Shown here: positions 1-8,138 of the stretch, one piece after another | Layout: each line of letters begins with the position of its first letter | How positions within the stretch are numbered: the first letter of the stretch is position 1 | NCBI GenBank assembly: GCA_947175245.1 | Contig: CAMWLW010000021.1 | Span: forward strand, 1 to 37,431 | Origin: an uncultured Bacteroidales bacterium | GTDB lineage: Bacteria; Bacteroidota; Bacteroidia; Bacteroidales; Muribaculaceae | Direction: 5' to 3' | DNA length: 37,431 nt | The notes under the pieces: model-generated | Seen by the model: only the letters and a program-made list of their open reading frames with translations | Told to the model about the DNA's origin: nothing | Databases searched by the model: none | Position numbers and translations under genes: made by a program

Positions 1-389
1 GTACGATATGTATGTCTACATCATGTGATGAGGAATATCCGGTGACAGTTGTCAATGAAACGGATAATGATATATATGCGTGTCTTATTCAGTCGACAGA
101 TTTTGATGAAAATTTCAATCCCGATTATAGATATTATACAAGTCCACAATTAATAAAAGCTCATAATGAAATACAATTTCATATTTGGGATTATATCTTA
201 GAACGTAAATGCGGTTGGTCTCTGATGGTTATTCATCCCGAGACCTTCAGAGAGAATGAATTTGGCGATATTTGGAAAAATGAATTTTATTACGATATAG
301 TCAAATACGATTACCGTCAGGTTACAATGTTTGACCGACGTTTGGTTTATAAAGGACATGGTCAATCAGGACCATCCTACCGCGATTAA
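1..389 (+). CDS. Small lipoprotein-like protein, 5'-truncated by the window edge
   Basis: I do not recognise the family. The open frame runs off the left edge, and the ATG at 12 is probably internal. The codons before it read T-I-C, followed by MSTSCDE. This lines up with the TISMSSSCDD of the full-length neighbour at 416, where it is the end of a lipoprotein-type signal sequence. The true start therefore lies upstream of the window. The mature part is about 120 residues, with many beta-prone stretches (VTVVN, ACLIQS, YYDIVKY) and a conserved tail (DRRLVYKGHGQS, then YRD). It is a clear paralog of the next gene, 26 bases downstream, so the two are probably co-transcribed. The DNA is much more AT-rich than the cluster that follows. 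The function is unknown; tandem small lipoproteins can be immunity proteins, but nothing here shows that. Confidence 0.75.
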   Translation, partial: TICMSTSCDEEYPVTVVNETDNDIYACLIQSTDFDENFNPDYRYYTSPQLIKAHNEIQFHIWDYILERKCGWSLMVIHPETFRENEFGDIWKNEFYYDIVKYDYRQVTMFDRRLVYKGHGQSGPSYRD

Positions 390-415
390 CCCAATCATTA
401 CATATCGAAAATTAT

Positions 416-844
416 ATGAAGAATTATTTTAAGACAATTATATATTTTGTAATCGGAACTATAAGCATGTCATCATCATGCGATGATAAAGTGGTGTATG
501 ACACTGTAACGATAGTTAATAAATCGGATTGTAACTATATTGTATGTCTGATACAGTCGGCCGATGAATTGGACAAGCATCAATTTGGTTTTACCAGTCG
601 GCCCACTCTATTGAAAGCAAATACGGAGATTTACTTTAGCAGAGATGATTTCGAGTTCAAAGACGACTGGTATCTTGTAGTATTCTATCCCGAGACAATA
701 ACCGACGACCTTAATCAAGGGAATATCTGGGACGGTAAGATGTACTGTGACATTGTCAAGTACTCATATAAAGACTTGTGGTATGGCGACCGCCGTATTG
801 TATACAAAGGCCCGGGGCAATCAGAGCCCGGCTATCGTGATTGA
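416..844 (+). CDS. Small putative lipoprotein, paralog of the preceding gene
   Basis: This 142-residue protein has an unknown function. The N-terminus is a basic/hydrophobic signal (MKNYFKTIIYFVIGTIS) ending in SSSC, a loose lipobox, so the protein is probably an exported lipoprotein. It matches the upstream gene throughout: both have a VT[IV]VN strand, a CLIQS block, PET, a [YC]DIVKY strand and a DRR[IL]VYKG...YRD tail. The pair is a tandem duplication that has diverged considerably. The gene ends two bases before the stop codon of the convergent TPR gene, with no obvious terminator between them. AT-rich codon use contrasts sharply with the GC-rich neighbours and suggests a different origin or weak codon selection. 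The fold is probably a small beta-sandwich (inference). Confidence 0.75.
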   Translation: MKNYFKTIIYFVIGTISMSSSCDDKVVYDTVTIVNKSDCNYIVCLIQSADELDKHQFGFTSRPTLLKANTEIYFSRDDFEFKDDWYLVVFYPETITDDLNQGNIWDGKMYCDIVKYSYKDLWYGDRRIVYKGPGQSEPGYRD

Positions 845-846
845 CC

Positions 847-1584
847 TTATTGATGCAGCAGGCGTGCGAGGAAGGGGGTGGGGCGCAGGGTGTAGGCGCG
901 GGTGAGATACTCGCGGGCGAGCTCACGTGACTGGAGGTCGGACTTGTCGCCGGCGGCAATGTCGTGATAGTAGTTGCCGAGCACGAGCAGGGCATGGTAG
1001 TTGTCGGGGTCGATGGCAAGCAGATAGCTGTAGGTCTCGACGGCGCGGGTATTGTCGCCGAGGGTGAAGTAGCCGTCGGCGAGGTCGGTGAGGAAATCGA
1101 CGTTGTCGGGCATGCCGTTGAGCATTATGGTGGCGTACTGTACCATGCCCTCGCCGTCGCGGCGCCAGACGTAGTATTGCAGCAGGCGGGCGTCGATGTT
1201 GCGCTTGAGCCAGGGGTATGTGGCTGCGGCGTTCTTGAGAAACTGTTCGTAGATGAGGGCGTCGCCCCGATCGAAGGCGAGGGTGCGGATGCCGGCATAC
1301 AGGCTGTCGAGCGGCACGCGGGCTTTGGTTGACTGTTCGAGCAGCTGCATGGTGCGCCGGGTGTCGCCGGCGAGCGAGGCGGCGACTATGGCGTGGCTGT
1401 AGTTGTCGACAATGGCGGGACGCTCTTCGATCATGAGGGTGTACATGGCCAGGGCGCTCGACCACTCGCTGTTGGTGTAGAACAGGCGTGCTTTCTTGAC
1501 GAGCGCGTCATAGCCGGTGGCATCGGCACGGAATGTGCCCGCGAGCAGGGCCAGTGTCAGGAGTAGGATGTGTCTGGTTTTCAT
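847..1584 (-). CDS. Exported tetratricopeptide-repeat (TPR) protein
   Basis: This 245-residue protein starts with a classic signal peptide (MKTRHILLLTLALLAGTF), probably cleaved near residue 23. The rest is helical with TPR-like pairs, for example around residues 27-55 (ALVKKARLFYTNSEWSSALAMY) and most clearly at 160-200, where a DLADGYFTLGDNTRA helix pair is followed by YSYLLAIDPDNYHALLVLGN. TPR proteins act as protein-binding scaffolds; the partner here is unknown. It is the last gene of the minus-strand cluster. Its ATG overlaps the stop codon of the flippase gene by four bases (ATGA), which indicates translational coupling and a shared transcript. A role in assembly or export of the polysaccharide moved by the flippase is plausible, but it rests on position only. 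Confidence 0.8.
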   Translation of the reverse strand: MKTRHILLLTLALLAGTFRADATGYDALVKKARLFYTNSEWSSALAMYTLMIEERPAIVDNYSHAIVAASLAGDTRRTMQLLEQSTKARVPLDSLYAGIRTLAFDRGDALIYEQFLKNAAATYPWLKRNIDARLLQYYVWRRDGEGMVQYATIMLNGMPDNVDFLTDLADGYFTLGDNTRAVETYSYLLAIDPDNYHALLVLGNYYHDIAAGDKSDLQSRELAREYLTRAYTLRPTPFLARLLHQ

Positions 1585-3047
1585 CGTTTCAGCAGGCTTT
1601 TGATGTTAACGCCGCGCAGCTCGAGGCGCCACAGCAGGGCGATGTACACCAGTATCAACGCTGTGCCGGTGGCCATGTTCACGAGGTTGTTGCCGACTTT
1701 GAGCAGCTCGCCGATGGCGTAGAGCGCCAAGGCGGCGACGGCATAGGTGGCTAAGCGCCCGAGTCGGTAGGGTACCTTGAAGTGGTGCTGGCCGATGATG
1801 TAGCTCAGTATCATCATCGCGCCGTAGCATGATATAGATGCCCAAGCACAGCCCATGTAGCCGATGCGCGGCACCAGGATGATGTTGAGCGAGACGGTGA
1901 TGACGAGTCCTATGATTGAGAAATAGGAGCCCCAGATGGTCTTGTCGGTGAGCTTGTACCAGATTGACAGGTTGTAAAAGACGCCGAAAAAGAGCTCGCC
2001 GAGCATGATGACGGGAACGACTTTGAGCCCCTCGAAGTAGGCCGGGCTGATGAAGTAGCGGAGAACGGGCAGGAACTCCATGACGCCGAGGAAGATGAGG
2101 AAGCCGATGGCTACAAACCAGGTCATGACGTGTGAGTAGTCGCGTAGTTTCTGCTCGAGGGTCATGCCGGCTTCGCGGTGTTTGGAGAACACGAACGGCT
2201 CATAGGCAAACCTGAAGGCCTGGAGGAACATGACCATGATGACGGCGACCTTGTAGCAGGCGCCATAGATGCCGAGCTCGCTCATGGCCCGGTCGTGGTC
2301 GCTCTCGAGCAGCGGCAGCAGTATCTTGTCGATGGTCTGGTTCATGATGCCTGCAAGGCCGAGTATGAGCAGCGGCAGCGAGTAGGCGAGCATTTCGCGC
2401 AGCAGTGTGCCGTTGAACGAGTAGCGCTCGGCGCGCAGCTCGGGCAGAAGCATGAGCACTGTGGCGAGCGAGCAGATGAGGTTGGCGAGGAAGATGTAGC
2501 CGATCTCGGGGGTGATGCCACACGCCCAGGGCAGCACTTTAATGAACAGGAGGTTAAGACCGATGTTGAGGCCGATGCCTATGAGCTTGACGGTGGCAAA
2601 ACGGTAGGGACGTTTCTTGTTGCGCAGGTAGGCGAACGGGATGGAGGTGAAGGCGTCGGCCGCGACGGCTATAGCCATCATCCATATATACCCTGGGTGG
2701 TCGCCGTAGTCGAGGGCACGGGCTATCGGCGCCGAGAAAATCGACATCACGATGGCAAAGATCACCGAGGTGACACCGACGGTGATGAGCGTGGTGGTGT
2801 AGACCTGGGCGGGCGACTTCCAGCGCTCGTGGTTGGTGAAGCGGAAGAAGCCTGTCTCCATGCCGTAGGTGAGCAGTATGAGGGCGACCGCTACGTAGGA
2901 ATAGAGGTTGGTGACGATGCCATACTCGCCTGTGCTCGTGAATGTATAGGTGTATATGGGTACGAGCAGCCAGTTGAGCAGTCGCCCGACGATGCTGCTG
3001 ATGCCATATACGGCTGTGTCTTTGACCAGCGATTTCAGTGATGCCAT
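1581..3047 (-). CDS. Polysaccharide flippase (Wzx/MATE-like, MOP superfamily)
   Basis: This is an integral membrane protein of 488 residues with about 12-14 hydrophobic segments, the usual size of oligosaccharide flippases. It has the typical amphipathic N-terminus (MASLKSLVKDTAVYGISSIV) followed by GRLLNWLLVPIYTYTFT, a pattern common in RfbX/Wzx-like polysaccharide_synt proteins. These move undecaprenyl-linked glycans across the inner membrane. I chose the ATG at 3047 because the family homology starts there and it leaves a 28-base gap after ruvB. The longer frame beginning at 3119 adds 24 non-hydrophobic residues and would overlap ruvB. It lies downstream of ruvB and a GDP-mannose-forming enzyme and is coupled to the TPR gene. 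The glycan it carries cannot be told from sequence. Confidence 0.88.
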   Translation of the reverse strand: MASLKSLVKDTAVYGISSIVGRLLNWLLVPIYTYTFTSTGEYGIVTNLYSYVAVALILLTYGMETGFFRFTNHERWKSPAQVYTTTLITVGVTSVIFAIVMSIFSAPIARALDYGDHPGYIWMMAIAVAADAFTSIPFAYLRNKKRPYRFATVKLIGIGLNIGLNLLFIKVLPWACGITPEIGYIFLANLICSLATVLMLLPELRAERYSFNGTLLREMLAYSLPLLILGLAGIMNQTIDKILLPLLESDHDRAMSELGIYGACYKVAVIMVMFLQAFRFAYEPFVFSKHREAGMTLEQKLRDYSHVMTWFVAIGFLIFLGVMEFLPVLRYFISPAYFEGLKVVPVIMLGELFFGVFYNLSIWYKLTDKTIWGSYFSIIGLVITVSLNIILVPRIGYMGCAWASISCYGAMMILSYIIGQHHFKVPYRLGRLATYAVAALALYAIGELLKVGNNLVNMATGTALILVYIALLWRLELRGVNIKSLLKR

Positions 3048-3075
3048 TTTAATATAATGTGTGGAACGACGGCAA

Positions 3076-4098
3076 CTATTGGAAGAGTCCGCCGATGCCG
3101 TCGTTGAGTGCTTTGCCAAGGTGGCGGTAGGCGAGGTCGGTGACTTCGCGTCCGCGGGGGGTACGTTTGATGAATCCCTCCTTGATGAGGAACGGCTCGT
3201 AGACCTCCTCGATAGTACCGGGATCCTCGCCCAGCGCGGTGGCTATGGTGCTGATGCCCACCGGGCCGCCCTTGAACTTGGTGATGATGGTGGTGAGTAT
3301 CTTGTTGTCGACCTCGTCGAGACCGTATTTGTCGATGTTGAGGGCTTCGAGCGCCACGCTGGCGATGTCGGGGTCGATGGAGCCGTTGCCTTTGACCTGG
3401 GCGAAGTCGCGCACGCGGCGCAGCAGGGCGTTGGCTATACGTGGCGTGCCGCGCGAGCGCATGGCGATCTCGTGGGCGGCGGCGCCGGTGATGCCGACGC
3501 CAAGCAACCGGGCCGAGCGGGCGATGATGCGCTCGAGCACTTCGTGGTCGTAGTACTCGAGGTGGCAGTTGATGCCGAAACGTGCCCTGAGAGGCGATGT
3601 GAGCAGGCCGCTGCGGGTGGTGGCGCCGACGAGTGTGAACGGCGAGAGCGTGAGCTGGACGCTGCGTGCGCCGGGGCCCTTGTCGATCATGATGTCGATG
3701 CGGTAATCTTCCATCGCCGAGTAGAGGTATTCCTCGACCACGGGACTGAGGCGGTGTATCTCGTCGATGAACAGGACGTCGTTCTCCTCGAGCGACGTGA
3801 GTATGCCGGCGAGGTCACCGGGCTTGTCGAGCACCGGGCCCGATGTGACCTTGAAGCCGACGCCGAGTTCGTTGGCGATGATGTTGCTCAGGGTGGTCTT
3901 GCCCAGTCCGGGCGGGCCGTAGAGCAGGACATGGTCGAGCGCCTCGCCGCGCATGCGGGCAGCCTCGACAAATATCTTCAGGTTGTCAACGACCTTGTCC
4001 TGCCCGCTGAACGCGTCAAACTGTGACGGTCTGAGCGCGCGCTCGAAGTCGCCGTCGGCGGGATAGCCCTGTGAGTGTATGTCAAACGGGTCGCTCAT
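3076..4098 (-). CDS. ruvB: Holliday junction branch migration DNA helicase RuvB
   Basis: This 340-residue protein is full length for RuvB. It is an AAA+ ATPase that, with RuvA, drives branch migration of Holliday junctions during recombination and repair. Visible motifs are Walker [10 protein letters not shown] at residues 61-69, Walker B with DEIH at 112-115, the sensor 1 strand [10 protein letters not shown] at about 155-164, the arginine-finger region SPLRARFG at about 168-175, and the C-terminal winged-helix part with [16 protein letters not shown] and RTPRGREVT. It begins directly next to the stop codon of the upstream guanylyltransferase gene (no gap), so the two are almost certainly co-transcribed. 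A housekeeping recombination gene sits here between two polysaccharide genes. Confidence 0.97.
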   Translation of the reverse strand: MSDPFDIHSQGYPADGDFERALRPSQFDAFSGQDKVVDNLKIFVEAARMRGEALDHVLLYGPPGLGKTTLSNIIANELGVGFKVTSGPVLDKPGDLAGILTSLEENDVLFIDEIHRLSPVVEEYLYSAMEDYRIDIMIDKGPGARSVQLTLSPFTLVGATTRSGLLTSPLRARFGINCHLEYYDHEVLERIIARSARLLGVGITGAAAHEIAMRSRGTPRIANALLRRVRDFAQVKGNGSIDPDIASVALEALNIDKYGLDEVDNKILTTIITKFKGGPVGISTIATALGEDPGTIEEVYEPFLIKEGFIKRTPRGREVTDLAYRHLGKALNDGIGGLFQ

Positions 4099-5181
4099 TT
4101 ACAGGTAGGTGTCTCCGAATTTTTCCTTGGCGTCGTTGACCATCAGCTTGATGCGCTGTTCCTCGGCCTTGGGGCAGATTAGCAATACGTCGCCGGCGTC
4201 GGCTATGATGTAGTCCTCGAGCCCCTCGACGACAACAAGTTTCTCGCCGCTGACGGCAAAGATGTTGTTGTGGGCGTTGTAGGCGAGGACGCGGCACTTC
4301 TGGGTGACGTTGCCGTCCTTGTTGCGTGGCGAGTTGTCATATAGGGCGCTCCAGGTGCCGAGGTCGCTCCAGCCGAAGTCGACACACTCGACGTAGACGT
4401 TGGAGGCTTTCTCCATCACGGCAAAGTCGATAGAGATGCCCATGCACGAGGGGAAGTTGGCGGTGATGAACGCTGTCTCGGCGTCGGTGCCGAAGACGCC
4501 GTTGCCCTGCTCGAAGATGTTGTTGATGTCGGCGGCATGTTCGGCGAGTGCCTGTTTGATGGCCGATGCTTTCCAGAGGAAGATGCCTGAGTTCCAGAAG
4601 AATTCGCCTGTCTCGATGAATACCTCGGCCAGCTCGCGGTTGGGTTTCTCGGTGAATGTCTTGACCTTGAGTATGCCCGGCTCGACCTCGCGGCCTATCT
4701 GTATGTAGCCGTAGCCCGTCTCGGGGCGTGAGGGCTTGATGCCGAGTGTGAGCAGGGCGTCGTTGCGCTCAACAAAGTCGAAGCCTTTGAGTATGCTGGT
4801 CTCGAACTCCTTCTGGCGGGTGATGAGGTGGTCGCTGGGGGTGACGATCATGCTTGCCTCGGGGTCGAGAGCGGCGATGTGGTGTGCGGCCCAGGCAATG
4901 CAGGGAGCGGTGTTGCGCCGTGCAGGTTCGAGCAGTATGTTTTTGTCGCAGATATCGGGCAGCTGTTCCTTGACGAGCGGGGCATACATGGCGTTGGTTA
5001 CAACCACGATATTCTCGGGCGGAACGATCGACAGGATGCGGTCGTAGCTCATCTGGAGCAGAGAGCGGCCGGTGCCGAGGAAGTCGATGAACTGTTTGGG
5101 GCGGTTTGTGCGGCTATAGGGCCAGAAGCGGCTGCCTATGCCACCACACATAATCACACAATATCTATGTTGGTTGATCAT
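4099..5181 (-). CDS. manC: Mannose-1-phosphate guanylyltransferase (GDP-mannose pyrophosphorylase)
   Basis: The enzyme converts mannose 1-phosphate and GTP to GDP-mannose, the donor for mannosyl, fucosyl and related sugars in surface glycans. The signature of sugar-nucleotide transferases, GGIGSRFWPYSR, is at residues 13-24 and is followed by RPKQF at 27-31. The conserved FTEKPN, ETGEFFWNSGIF and MEKASNV blocks come later. The length of 360 residues is the single-domain form without a C-terminal isomerase domain. I chose the ATG at 5181 (MINQHRYCVIMCGG); the frame stays open to 5361 but the extra 60 residues look non-coding. It is the first gene of the minus-strand cluster, and its promoter should lie in the divergent 5182-5373 interval. 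The symbol is by function; another NTP-sugar specificity is possible. Confidence 0.88.
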   Translation of the reverse strand: MINQHRYCVIMCGGIGSRFWPYSRTNRPKQFIDFLGTGRSLLQMSYDRILSIVPPENIVVVTNAMYAPLVKEQLPDICDKNILLEPARRNTAPCIAWAAHHIAALDPEASMIVTPSDHLITRQKEFETSILKGFDFVERNDALLTLGIKPSRPETGYGYIQIGREVEPGILKVKTFTEKPNRELAEVFIETGEFFWNSGIFLWKASAIKQALAEHAADINNIFEQGNGVFGTDAETAFITANFPSCMGISIDFAVMEKASNVYVECVDFGWSDLGTWSALYDNSPRNKDGNVTQKCRVLAYNAHNNIFAVSGEKLVVVEGLEDYIIADAGDVLLICPKAEEQRIKLMVNDAKEKFGDTYL

Positions 5182-5322
5182 AACTTTAGAGGTTAGGTGT
5201 ATGATGAAAATTTTTGGGGCTACTAAATTACAATATTCGGCCGATAAAGTCAAGTATTTTCTGAAATTGTTTAATATTGTCTGCTGCGTACGGCCGTCAC
5301 AAGGTGCAAAAAATGCAGCATG

Positions 5323-5354
5323 TTTGGCTGTTCGGGAAAATGTCGCTAACTTGC
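5323..5354 (+). promoter_or_regulatory. Possible Bacteroidetes-type promoter for the gene at 5374
   Basis: A -33-like TTTG at 5323-5326 is followed 20 bases later by TAACTTGC at 5347-5354. This resembles the -7 consensus TAnnTTTG with one T missing. The spacing is right for a Bacteroidetes sigma-ABfr promoter and it would place the transcript start about 10 bases before the ATG at 5374. The match is imperfect. No comparably clear promoter was found for the divergent guanylyltransferase gene. Confidence 0.4.
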
Positions 5355-5373
5355 AAGCCAAAACATTATAATT

Positions 5374-6066
5374 ATGAAGCAGATATATTTGGTTTTAGTG
5401 ATGTGTGCGGCATTGCCGGTGCTGTTATTGTGCCGGTGCAGTTGTCAGGGGGTCGATGCCCGGGCATCTAATATGCCGGCCGAGTTGGATATTCAGAAAG
5501 CTATTGATAATGCTGCCTGTGTGCCGACAGGTAATTACTGTAAGTTCCAACCGGGTTTGTTGTCTATTGTCAATCAGGCTTTTACGAATGATGTGTTCAG
5601 AAAGTCCCTGGACTTTAATACGCGTATGGATGCCTATCCCGAAATTTTACGCGGGAGCATTGACTCAAAACGGTTTAATGAGATTGATACCTTTAAATAT
5701 AATTGGAAGTGTGATACTATAATCTGTATAAATCTTTGGCCACGTGATGTCGTGGGCGGGGTGGGTGACTGTAAACTCATTTCATCGATGGATTCTATCT
5801 TTTTTGATGGCGAAGAACATAATATTGATATAATACGGCAAAATATATATATGAATACTGAGGTTAAGGATATTTATTATGGTATAATGAGGCGGTGGGA
5901 TAAGGACGGCCTTGACTCTATTTGTTATAATGGTAGGGTTTATGATGGATCTGTTCATGGCCTGAGCCGCTGGGTGATAAAGGATGGCGTGCTGTTAGAT
6001 CTCAAGTATCTGAGATGTGAGGATATATCGGAACATAAAATAATAATTAGAAAGAAGGGTAAATAG
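5374..6066 (+). CDS. Exported protein of unknown function
   Basis: This 230-residue protein belongs to no family I recognise. It starts with a hydrophobic signal sequence (MKQIYLVLVMCAALPVLLLC) followed by a cysteine cluster (CRCSC). It could be a lipoprotein or a cleaved secreted protein; the lipobox is poor. The mature part has alternating hydrophobic and charged stretches. Notable blocks are CDTIICINLWPRDVVGG near the middle and a basic C-terminus (IIIRKKGK). It stands alone between the divergent minus-strand cluster and the downstream peptide transporter, which has its own promoter. The base composition is AT-rich compared with both sides, as in the genes at 1-844, which hints at acquired DNA. 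There is no evidence for a specific job. Confidence 0.65.
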   Translation: MKQIYLVLVMCAALPVLLLCRCSCQGVDARASNMPAELDIQKAIDNAACVPTGNYCKFQPGLLSIVNQAFTNDVFRKSLDFNTRMDAYPEILRGSIDSKRFNEIDTFKYNWKCDTIICINLWPRDVVGGVGDCKLISSMDSIFFDGEEHNIDIIRQNIYMNTEVKDIYYGIMRRWDKDGLDSICYNGRVYDGSVHGLSRWVIKDGVLLDLKYLRCEDISEHKIIIRKKGK

Positions 6067-6093
6067 TAGATAGGAATGTATTGTGGCAGAGTG

Positions 6094-6125
6094 TTTGGTG
6101 GGGTGTGATATTTTGTGTAATTTTG
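6094..6125 (+). promoter_or_regulatory. Bacteroidetes-type promoter for the peptide transporter gene
   Basis: TTTG at 6094-6097, a 20-base spacer, and TAATTTTG at 6118-6125 match the Bacteroidetes housekeeping promoter (-33 TTTG, -7 TAnnTTTG) exactly. Transcription should start near 6132, leaving a 5' leader of roughly 30 bases before the ATG at 6165. This is the best promoter match in the window. Confidence 0.78.
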
Positions 6126-6164
6126 TGCAATCGGTAGCAAAATTCATTTAAATACCATATCATT

Positions 6165-8066
6165 ATGTTCAAAAATCAACCTAAAGGGCTGTATGTGCTT
6201 TCGCTTGCCAACACGGGCGAGCGTTTCGGCTACTATACGATGCTCGCTATCTTCCTGTTCTATTTGCAGGCTAAGTTTGGTCTTGACGCCGCATGGACGG
6301 GTCAGATTTTCTCAATTTTCCTCGCGCTTGTCTACTTCATGCCGCTCGTAGGCGGTTGGCTGGCCGACAAGTGGAGCTTCTCGAAGTGTGTCGTTACCGG
6401 TATCTCGGTGATGTTCCTGGGCTATGCGCTCATGTCGGTGCCCACACCCGTGCGTGAAAACACGTCGCTTTACGTACTGTTCGCGGCGTTGCTGCTTATC
6501 TCGGTAGGTACCGGCCTGTTTAAGGGCAACCTGCAGGTGATGGTGGGCGACCTGTATAACAATGCCAAGTACAGTGCTCGCCGTGACGCGGCCTTCTCGA
6601 TTTTCTACATGGCTATCAACCTGGGCTCGATGTTTGCCCCGACGGCTGCAATCTGGTTCAAGAACAGTGTGCTCGAGGCCGACGGTTTCAGAATAGAGCA
6701 GACGGCCGACGTGCAGCTCAAGGAGTCGATGATTCCGACCGTGTGCAACTGGTGTCTTGACACCGACAACTTCCGGTCGATGCCCGCAACCAACACCGAG
6801 AAATATGAGTCGATGCTCAACTTCGCTGTCAACGCGCGCATGGAGGCTAACCGCGCCGAGTATAAAGACATGGATAAAAAAGAAGTTGAGAAGACGCTCA
6901 AGGCCGAGATGTCCGAGGGCACGGCTTTGTCGACATTCTTCAGTGATAATCTTGCCGCTTTTGCCTCGCACTGCAAGTACAAAGCTGCTGACATAAAGGA
7001 TTTTGCTGCCGCCTACATCACGTCGTTCTCTCAGGGCTGTGGCCGTGCGTTCATGCTGGCATGCGGTTCGCTTGTAATCAGCTTCCTGATATACTTCTTT
7101 GGCCGTCCTACTTACAAACATATCATCACCGATAAGAAAAATGCCGACAAGAAGGCCGACAAGGCTGCTGCCGTTCAAGGTCCGGAGTTGTCACCGGCTC
7201 AGACCAAGCAGCGCATCGTGGCATTGCTGCTTGTGTTTGCGGTTGTGATATTCTTCTGGATGGTGTTCCATCAGAATGGTCAGACACTGACTGAGTTTGC
7301 CAAGAGCTGTACTGCCGACTCGACAGGCAGCTGGACGCGCATCGGTTTCAACCTGTGGGCGCTCGTGACGATTGCCGTCGGTGTATATGCGCTCTTTGGC
7401 GTGTTCCAGAGCAAGAGTGTCAAGGCTAAGTCGATAAGCGGCCTGGTGCTTCTCGCTGCCATCGGTATCGTGACATGGATTTATATCGATACCCCGGCTG
7501 TCGTCGAGAATATTGACCCGGCTGTTTACCAGCAGTTCAACCCGTTCTATGTTGTGGCGCTGACTCCGTTCTCGATGGCTCTCTTTGGCTGGCTCGCCGG
7601 CAAGGGTAAAGAGCCTTCGGCTCCGCGCAAAATTGGTTACGGCATGATTGTGGCCGGACTGGCTTACCTCGTGATGGTGTTCGGTTCGCTGCAGCTTACC
7701 GGCACCAACGGTAGCGAGTCGCCCAACTGGCTTATCTCGACCTATCTGCTGCTGACGTTTGCCGAGCTGCTGCTGTCGCCGATGGGTATCTCGTTCGTGT
7801 CAAAGGTGGCTCCTCCCAAGTATAAGGGCAGCATGATGGGCGGTTGGTTTGCCGCCACGGCTATAGGCAACTACCTCGTTTCAATCCCGATGTTGATGTG
7901 GGGTAAGGTTTCGGTACCTGTGATCTGGGGTATTCTTATTGCCATCTGTCTGCTGTCGGCAGCGTTCATATTCTCAATCATGAAGAAACTCGAGGCTGCT
8001 ACGAGCGACGATGCTGCGGTTGAGCCTGCCGAGTCAATCGAGAATGTTGAGGACGACGCTATCTAA
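6165..8066 (+). CDS. POT/PTR2-family peptide:proton symporter
   Basis: This 633-residue inner-membrane protein belongs to the proton-dependent oligopeptide transporters of the major facilitator superfamily, which import di- and tripeptides with protons. Residues 16-24, NTGERFGYY, are the first-helix signature. The family pattern is ExxERFxYY, so the first glutamate is Asn16 here. Other family blocks are GGWLADKW (about 63-70), GTGLFKGNLQVMVGDLY, FSIFYMAINLGSMFAP, and AELLLSPMGISFVSKVAP in the C-terminal half. Between the fifth and sixth predicted helices lies a hydrophilic stretch of about 120 residues (roughly 167-290), much longer than in canonical members and predicted to face the periplasm. 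A perfect promoter precedes the gene and a strong terminator follows, so it is a single-gene unit independent of the PUL. Confidence 0.92.
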   Translation: MFKNQPKGLYVLSLANTGERFGYYTMLAIFLFYLQAKFGLDAAWTGQIFSIFLALVYFMPLVGGWLADKWSFSKCVVTGISVMFLGYALMSVPTPVRENTSLYVLFAALLLISVGTGLFKGNLQVMVGDLYNNAKYSARRDAAFSIFYMAINLGSMFAPTAAIWFKNSVLEADGFRIEQTADVQLKESMIPTVCNWCLDTDNFRSMPATNTEKYESMLNFAVNARMEANRAEYKDMDKKEVEKTLKAEMSEGTALSTFFSDNLAAFASHCKYKAADIKDFAAAYITSFSQGCGRAFMLACGSLVISFLIYFFGRPTYKHIITDKKNADKKADKAAAVQGPELSPAQTKQRIVALLLVFAVVIFFWMVFHQNGQTLTEFAKSCTADSTGSWTRIGFNLWALVTIAVGVYALFGVFQSKSVKAKSISGLVLLAAIGIVTWIYIDTPAVVENIDPAVYQQFNPFYVVALTPFSMALFGWLAGKGKEPSAPRKIGYGMIVAGLAYLVMVFGSLQLTGTNGSESPNWLISTYLLLTFAELLLSPMGISFVSKVAPPKYKGSMMGGWFAATAIGNYLVSIPMLMWGKVSVPVIWGILIAICLLSAAFIFSIMKKLEAATSDDAAVEPAESIENVEDDAI

Positions 8067-8095
8067 GTAGGGCTTTTTACGATAAATTTTACAAA

Positions 8096-8138
8096 GGGCT
8101 GACTGTGCTTTACCGGCACGGTCGGCCCTGTTTTTTTT
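8096..8138 (+). terminator. Rho-independent terminator after the peptide transporter gene
   Basis: A 13-bp stem (GGGCTGACTGTGC paired with GCACGGTCGGCCC, two G-U pairs) with a 7-base loop is followed by eight T residues at 8131-8138. It starts about 30 bases after the stop codon. Confidence 0.93.

Noticed and set aside
3048-3119. 24-residue N-terminal extension of the flippase
   Set aside because: It overlaps the end of ruvB and adds a polar stretch before the standard amphipathic flippase start at 3047.
2178-4026. Plus-strand open frames of 287 and 321 codons opposite the flippase and ruvB genes
   Set aside because: Both are antisense to clear genes and have repetitive Glu/Gly/Val/Asp-rich composition from codon bias, with no recognisable motif.
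5182-5361. 60-residue N-terminal extension of the guanylyltransferase
   Set aside because: The family's GG.GSR motif normally starts within 15-20 residues of the start; the extension has no homology, would cross the AT-rich divergent promoter region, and MINQHRY at 5181 fits the family.
6312-7178. Minus-strand open frame of 288 codons inside the peptide transporter gene
   Set aside because: It is antisense to a transporter with intact family motifs and has no hydrophobic or domain pattern of its own.
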